Below, in pieces: positions 32,158-64,000 of a DNA stretch of 64,000 bases. Position numbers and translations under genes: made by a program. Positions within the stretch are counted from its first letter, which is position 1. Each line of letters starts with the position of its first letter. Source of the DNA: Stramonita haemastoma (Eukaryota > Mollusca > Gastropoda > Neogastropoda > Muricidae); the NCBI GenBank assembly GCA_030674155.1, contig CM060342.1, positions 23,489,079 to 23,553,078 on the forward strand. The letters are read 5' to 3'. Under the pieces are notes generated by a model. That model saw nothing but the letters and a program-made list of their open reading frames with translations, was not told the DNA's origin and did not search any database.

Positions 32158-32248
<91 letters not shown>
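32158..32248. repeat. (TA)n microsatellite
   Basis: ~45 TA units. Confidence 0.97.
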
Positions 32249-32251
<3 letters not shown>

Positions 32252-32409
32252 ATTTTATGTTATCTTTTCCCCGTAAAATTATCTACATGATAGACATTAA
32301 GTTGGAGGGGGAGTCAACTCTCCACCCCAATCTTTCTCCCTTCCCAATGCTGTGAAATCCAGCAAACTGTTGGTCCCTACGAAAATCTATCAATTGTAAA
32401 GAAGAGTAA

Positions 32410-32640
32410 ACTTAATGGTACGCGCATGTCACAAGATCAAAAAGACTAGCAAAAACAAACTGCAAGGCACTGTCCAAAGAGGAAGAAAAAAAAAGGCAGA
32501 CAAAAGAGAAGAGTGCGGAGAACAACATGCAGCAATATGGAACAGGCCTAAATTCAAACAAAACCATGGGAAAGGCAGAACAGAGAGAGGAATGGGGGGA
32601 ACTGGTTGTTAAGTCTTCATGGGTGCCCCCACGGTCGCCA
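32410..32640 (+). pseudogene. LINE ORF2 C-terminal fragment
   Basis: NKLQGTVQRGRKKKADKREE and a GWGGTGC-like end correspond to the same LINE C-terminus as at 21002-21280. Frames are broken. Confidence 0.65.
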
Positions 32641-32840
32641 GACTAAGGGATAAGATAGATAGATAGAATGCTGTGGAGACTGAAGCTCTGTTTAGAAAAA
32701 AAATCACACGCGCATAATCTTATGATTACAAAAATGCGCGCGCCGTGTGTGTGTGTGTGTGTGTGTGTGTGAGTTGAAGTTCTAATGGTTATGAAAAAAA
32801 ATAAGAGCACATTTTCAAGGAATAAAAACAAAAACTTAAG

Positions 32841-32914
32841 TGGCCCACATGGGGGTCGAACCCACGACCTCCGCGTTATCAGCACGGCGCTCTAACCAAC
32901 TGAGCTAATGGGCC
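32841..32914 (-). tRNA. tRNA-Ile (anticodon GAT)
   Basis: On the minus strand, 74 nt with no intron: a 7-bp acceptor stem GGCCCAT/GTGGGCC (last pair T-G), A box TAGCTCAGTTGG, anticodon loop CTGATAA giving anticodon GAT, B box GGTTCGACCCC and discriminator A. A TTTTT terminator follows within ~10 nt (32830-32835 on the plus strand reads AAAAA). All parts of a working gene are present. Eukaryotic cytosolic tRNA-Ile usually has AAT, so GAT is unusual. Confidence 0.93.
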
Positions 32915-33637
32915 AGCTCGGCGAGAATGCCGAATTAAAAAAAATATTACTAATTTTAGGTCTGACTAAATTTTCTTGTCACCCACCCCTTACAACATAT
33001 CCATGATTATGCACTATCTTTTTCTTTATTTTCACAATAACCAATGGACAATACCGACTCTAACTGTCTAAGTCGTTAAATAAAGATAAATAAATAATAA
33101 AAATACCGCACAAAAAGAGTGAAGAGTGATAGCGGGAAATAGGGTTGGAAAAGCGGCGTTCCGTTTGGGCGAGATCACGTTGTTCACCTTTTACCTCTCT
33201 AAGGGTTTCGGTGCGCTGATCGCTACTTTCTGTTTTATGTCAACACGGGTAAATTATGTTTTGTAACTGACCTCCATGGGATGGTTCAAGTATGCTTGAT
33301 TTAACATACATCACCCCCAAACACCTCGTATTGCGTTTCAGTGTACTTCCCTCGCATTCATTCTATGGTAATTGTTTGGGTATATTTACCTGAAAATTTT
33401 AATACAAGTCACAAAGGGTGTACCAGCTGAACAAAATTAAACTATTTCTTAACTTTCATTCCGGGAAACTGTTTATCCAAGCTTGTAAACAACCCACAAT
33501 AGTAGATTCTGCAACAACTCTGTAGCATTCTGCTTGTGCAAACACGATGGAAATTTTTATTAATACGAATAAACGTCCTCCTATACTGGTTCTTGTGAAG
33601 AAGGTAAGTTTGCCAGAAGTGGATTAAAAGTTAGATA

Positions 33638-33639
<2 letters not shown>
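32915..33639. other. Intergenic, nothing recognised
   Basis: No exon, SINE or TIR seen. Confidence 0.5.

Positions 33640-33727
<88 letters not shown>
33640..33727. repeat. (CA)n microsatellite
   Basis: Directly precedes a LINE fragment. Confidence 0.97.
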
Positions 33728-33728
<1 letters not shown>

Positions 33729-33734
33729 TCTATC

Positions 33735-34240
33735 AACTTAGAAAAATAAAAAGAATTCTAAATCTACAGTCACGAAAACTATCCTTTCACGCACATATTC
33801 TATCTCTTATAAATTATGTTTCTACCTTATGGGACAGTGCAAGTGAAACAAACCTAAAGCATATAAACCGTCTACATAAAAGGGCTGTTAAACTAATCCG
33901 ATTGAATCCTAAAACACTGACTACCACCAACTACAAAGAACTAGATATTCTTCCACTCAAAGACAGACTGCAGTTCAACAAGTATCTATGTATGTTCAAT
34001 ATATTAAACGGAAAAGCCCCAAGAAAATTGTGGGAAAATTTGCTGTCGATAAAAACAGGCCTACCCATAGACTGTTTCTGCCCAGGCCCCATTATAATAT
34101 CTATAAATCAAATCTTGCATGAACATTGTGGAATAACCTACCTCCTTTTCTAAAATCAGTTCCTTCAAAACAAATGTTTGAGAAACTTTTGAAGAAACAT
34201 CTGATGGGCAAACTATAAGTCCCCGCGTTTATGTTCGATA
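33735..34240 (+). pseudogene. LINE reverse-transcriptase C-terminal fragment
   Basis: The translation includes HINRLHKRAVKLIRLNPKTL and KELDILPLKDRLQFNKYLCM, typical of the region after the RT domain in CR1/L2/Jockey-group LINEs. There are frameshifts, and it ends near PSKQMFEKLLKKHLM. Confidence 0.75.
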
Positions 34241-34429
34241 CTACCTCACATTTGGCTGCTTGTTGTTATTCATGCCCATGTTATTTTTATTTTTATCATT
34301 CGTATGTATGATGTGAGCTTATGTTGTACTGACTTGGGTTTGTTTTTTGTTTTGTTTTTTTATCTTCAGAGATTTGTTGGAAAGAAATCCTCATTTATTT
34401 TAGTTTTTCGACAAAGGCTAACACCAATG

Positions 34430-35580
34430 CCAAACTGATCAGAACTATAGAATGCCTCTATAACAAGGCAACCAGCACAGTCTACTATGAAAACAACATG
34501 AGAAAATGGTTGCGAACCACAACCGGAATACGCCAAGGATGTCTGCTCTCTCCCACCCTGTTCAACATCTTCTTAGAGTGAGTAATGGCTGACGCACTTG
34601 AAAACATAATGGAACAGTCAGCTTTGGAGGCAGCACAAATTACAAACTTACATTTTACCGACGACATCGACGGCTTAGCTGGAAAAGAGCAGGAGCTAGT
34701 GAACCTGGTAAATCACCTTGATGAAGTCTCTTCGGCATAGGGCAAGCAGATTAGCGCAGGGAAAACCCAATTGATGAAAAACGGTGCCGATGGCACCAAT
34801 AATTATCATTACTGACAACAACAAAAACCCGAGACTGTCCATTGCTTTAAGTATCTGGGAGCTTATTTTTGTGAGATCAAATTTTCAGAATTTCCTGTGA
34901 GTATCTGGGAGCTATAGTATGGGAGGAAGGATCGAAACCTGAAACTCTCTCCATGATGGCCCTGACCACAGATGCAGTGACCAAACTGAAAGTCGTCTAA
35001 AACAACAAGAACGTTACCATCAGATTCAAGATCAGAATGATGCGTTCCCTATCATGCCCTTATTTTTGTATTCATGTGAAACATTGACCATAGGCTAACA
35101 GCAGACTTTAAAAACAAAGGACACAGACAAACTTTTTGGTATCTTATAGAGAGATCACGGCAGAACAACGGCATCATCATCCTCATGTCTCCTCTACGAC
35201 CATTCGGTCAGGAGAATGAGGTGAGGTGAGGTGAGAGAGATCACATAACTAACCAGAAAATAATTGAAAACGCCTTTGGGCCATATGAACTCCTGACTTT
35301 ATTGAAAAAACAAACAAACAAACTGAAGTTGTACGGACACGCAAACATCTGGACTGCCTGAACATCAAGACTGCCCTAAAGAGAAAGGTACAAGGAGGGA
35401 GAAGAAAAGGCAGACAGAGAAAACGTTGGGAAGACAACATCAGAGAGTGGACTGGCACTGAGTGGAACGACATGCTCTGAAAAGCTGAAAACCGCGAGGA
35501 GTGAAAGAAGGTGGTTACAAAATCTTCAATGGTGCCCCAACGGTTTGCTACTCTACGGGATAGGTGAAGGTGGAGGTGAA
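34430..35580 (+). pseudogene. Decayed LINE: RT core and C-terminus
   Basis: Contains NNMRKWLRTTTGIRQGCLLS and, at the catalytic site, LHFTDDIDGLA (FADD changed to FTDD). In-frame stops occur. The C-terminal GRRKGRQRKRWEDNIREWTG-like region lies at ~35397-35460. It is a different lineage from the 33.7-kb fragment. Confidence 0.8.
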
Positions 35581-35884
35581 GTATACCCTACCCTATGTTG
35601 TGGAACTATCTTCCTGATTCAATTAGGTAACACCAATCCATAACAATATTCAAAAGTCACTTCTTAATAATCCACTTGATACATAAAAAGCGAAGCATAA
35701 TCTGTCGTATTGGAAACAAAAGTTACACATTTTCCCTGACCTTATTGTATTTTCTTCATCCCTCCCTACCCCTCTCTCGCTTAGTATGTAAATGCTTACT
35801 CTGTTATCCTTGAAAAATAAAGATTATTCATTCATTCATTCATTCTTAGCGACAATGACAGTTTTTCACAACACTTGGTCACAA
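35581..35884. other. Intergenic, nothing recognised
   Basis: (ATTC)n at 35829-35847. Confidence 0.5.
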
Positions 35885-36200
35885 TGACATGTGGTCCCAA
35901 CAATGTGTCATGTTCCTCTCCTGCTGTTTCCACGCCACTCATTTGATATCTCCACCTCAACCATAGGCCAACCCAGATTCGTTTTGTCCCATCCTAAGGG
36001 TCAGAGGTTCACAGGGAGCCCACTAGGACCTAAAACCATGCCAACAAGAGAGGCCCTGCCCTGCTGCTGGGTCACATTGGTGCTGTTCAGTGGTACATTT
36101 TCTGAGCTAACATACAAAGGATATCACCTACTAAGCCCTCTTCTGACGATAGTAAAAACTCAGTCCCGGCCTGATTTTATTGGGGACGCGTCAATCTAAC
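35885..36200 (-). mobile_element. Retroposon family G, 3' part
   Basis: Matches 39697-39990 (TGCTGTTTCCACGCCACTCA, CAGAGGTTCACAGGGAGCCC, CACCTACTAAGCCC) with ~80% similarity by eye. Confidence 0.7.
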
Positions 36201-36481
36201 CACAACAACGATTTTTATTGGCCTTAAGGAACAAAACGATTAAGGCATGTTGTCATCTATCTTCTCTTCTTCCTCTTTTTCAAATTGACGATGCAATGTA
36301 CTTAAAGGGATTTGCTGATGTTGATTTGAACTTGAGGGTGAATGTTACTGAGTGACTGAAATTGGTATAAGGCAATGGCTCTGTTATGGCCTTCGTGGTC
36401 GGTGAGGCTGGAAACAACATGAAATGAAATCCTAAAGAAAAAGCGTATGAAAGATTTACCGCGTATCATTTCAAGTATAGT

Positions 36482-36517
<36 letters not shown>

Positions 36518-36734
36518 TTTCTTCCGTTAACTGTTAGTTTGATTGCATTAGAGTTCCAGCGGAGCTATCCGATTTAGGGACTGTACCATCAACATATCAT
36601 CACAATACCTTAAAAAATCGGATTCCTGTGTTTTGTTGTTGTTTTGTTTGTTTGAGGGTTTTTTTTTTCCATTCCAGGGAAATCCTAGAGAGGGAGGAGT
36701 TTTGACCGGAACACTGCCTAGGCCTATGTTTCTT

Positions 36735-36744
36735 GCGCATGCGC
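36735..36744. promoter_or_regulatory. NRF1-type palindrome upstream of RPA1
   Basis: TGCGCATGCGCA (36734-36745) is a perfect match to the NRF1 (nuclear respiratory factor 1) consensus YGCGCAYGCGCR, ~96 bp upstream of the RPA1 ATG. A second CG-rich stretch, TTCGCGAACGCG, follows at 36760. The RPA1 promoter role is inferred. Confidence 0.6.
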
Positions 36745-36840
36745 ATTAAACAGACTTGTTTCGCGAACGCGCCAACTTGTGTCCAACTGTTGTGCAAACG
36801 AAATTGTGTTGTCTGCTCGCTCACAAAGAATCAACTAAAA

Positions 36841-62890
<26,050 letters not shown>

Positions 62891-64000
62891 GTGAGTGAAG
62901 CATTTGTTTGACATATGTAAGAAATTGGTAAAATACATTTGTAACAAAAATTGTGTGAAATATATCTGTCCACATGTATATGTATCAATATGTATGGCTT
63001 TGTATTAGACACAATATTTATGTTTGTTGAAGATGTATTGGTTTATAGAAGCAAAGTGTGGTTATTTATTTATTTATTTTATACTTTTTTTTTTATTTAA
63101 AGATTTGATACCAAACTTGAGCAATGTTGAATGCCGCTGTCAGATTTTTTGCTTGAAGATGAGAGCAGGAAAGTGAACATTGTGGGGATGTTCATTTGCA
63201 GTATGTAGGCAAGAAAGTGCATTTATCGGGAATATTGAATTGACACGTTTTGATATTTTCATTGTGGTGGTAACAGGAGATAGAATGTAGCTTAGTGATC
63301 AACTTATGAAACGACACAATTGAGCTGTTCACTTTGGAGATTCCTTTGTGTTTGAAACAAAAATGATACTTGATGAGAGTTAAACAAAAAAACAACAACA
63401 AAAAACCCAACAAAACAATAAATAATAAAAAAAACAACCCCCCCCCCCCCCCCATTGATGTGAAGGTGGTTTTGTTTTTGTTGTCGTTTGGTCTGGTTCT
63501 GTAATATTGATTTTTTTGGATGGGGTGAGGGTGTAATTCAAATTTCAGAGAAACACATGAACAGCGACACCCCCCACCCCCACCCACCCCCTCAGTGGAG
63601 ATGAGGCAGAATGCAGGAGTGCATATTTTGATGTTTTACACAATCTTTCATAATTTGGCATGGACATATGATACACGTTAATTAGACATCAGACAGTTAT
63701 GTTATCTTCACAGGTACTACAAATCTGGTCATTTCCAACAGTTTTTGCATACTTCCTTATTACAAATGATTGTATTATGAAAATGAGTAAACATTACAAA
63801 CCATACTCTGTCAGGCTGCATTATGGCAATGAGTAAATGATATAAACCAAACTCGGGTTGCATTAACGAACATGAGTAAATATTGTAAACTATTCTCAGA
63901 ATTATAGAGTCTTAAGCATTTCAGCAGGATCTCAAAATATATTTTCTCTTACTAAAGATGTTCTTTTTTGTTGATGTTTGTTAAGTGGTTGTATACATGA
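62891..64000 (+). other. RPA1: RPA1 intron 16, partial
   Basis: AT-rich sequence with a C-run at ~63438-63453. ATGAGTAAA-type motifs recur at ~63783, 63831 and 63871 as a loose repeat. No exon found. Confidence 0.7.

Overview
This is animal nuclear DNA. Genes are split by GT-AG introns, proteins match metazoan families (PELO, RPA1, an ankyrin/SOCS-box protein), Pol III retroposons and microsatellites are dense, and there is no operon structure. The style of the repeats suggests a marine invertebrate, most likely a mollusc and perhaps a gastropod. That placement is inference; no marker gene fixes it.

Layout. 1-8600: no gene; SINE copies, microsatellites, a 1.7-kb region bounded by ~240-bp inverted repeats (1518-3210) and a terminal-inverted-repeat (TIR) element (4579-5299). 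8602-12415 (+): the 3' half of an ankyrin-repeat/SOCS-box (ASB-like) gene in three exons. 14850-17845: gene-poor, AT-rich, possibly the long 3'UTR of PELO. 17846-30961 (-): complete PELO, 12 coding exons, ~379 aa. 32841-32914 (-): a tRNA-Ile(GAT) gene. 32410-35580: decayed LINE fragments. 36841-62890 (+): RPA1, 16 candidate exons, missing only the last ~60 codons beyond the right edge. Intron 14 of RPA1 holds an apparently full-length, same-sense non-LTR retrotransposon with two intact ORFs (709 and 1139 aa). 62891-64000: intron.

PELO (ribosome rescue) and RPA1 (single-strand DNA binding) are ordinary housekeeping genes arranged head to head ~5.9 kb apart; an NRF1-type palindrome lies ~100 bp upstream of the RPA1 ATG. 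They do not form a pathway with the ASB gene.

The most unusual features: (1) five separate minisatellites each sit on an exon border and copy a donor, an acceptor tract or a stop codon (10009, 11290, 12404, 45981 and 49148 onward); (2) a SINE family whose head joins a tRNA-like A box to a 5S rRNA-like promoter; (3) three TTAA-flanked piggyBac-like elements and one hAT-like element, not autonomous as they stand; (4) an 864-bp tRNA-headed retroposon with poly(A) and a 13-bp target-site duplication (TSD); (5) an intact LINE set between two (CT)n tracts; (6) single missing bases in PELO exon 2 and RPA1 exon 8, and a frame-breaking 44-nt RPA1 exon, which are assembly errors, real lesions or a poison exon. 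I did not find a novel multi-gene system.

Repeat family names A-H are my own labels for families defined by copies within this window.
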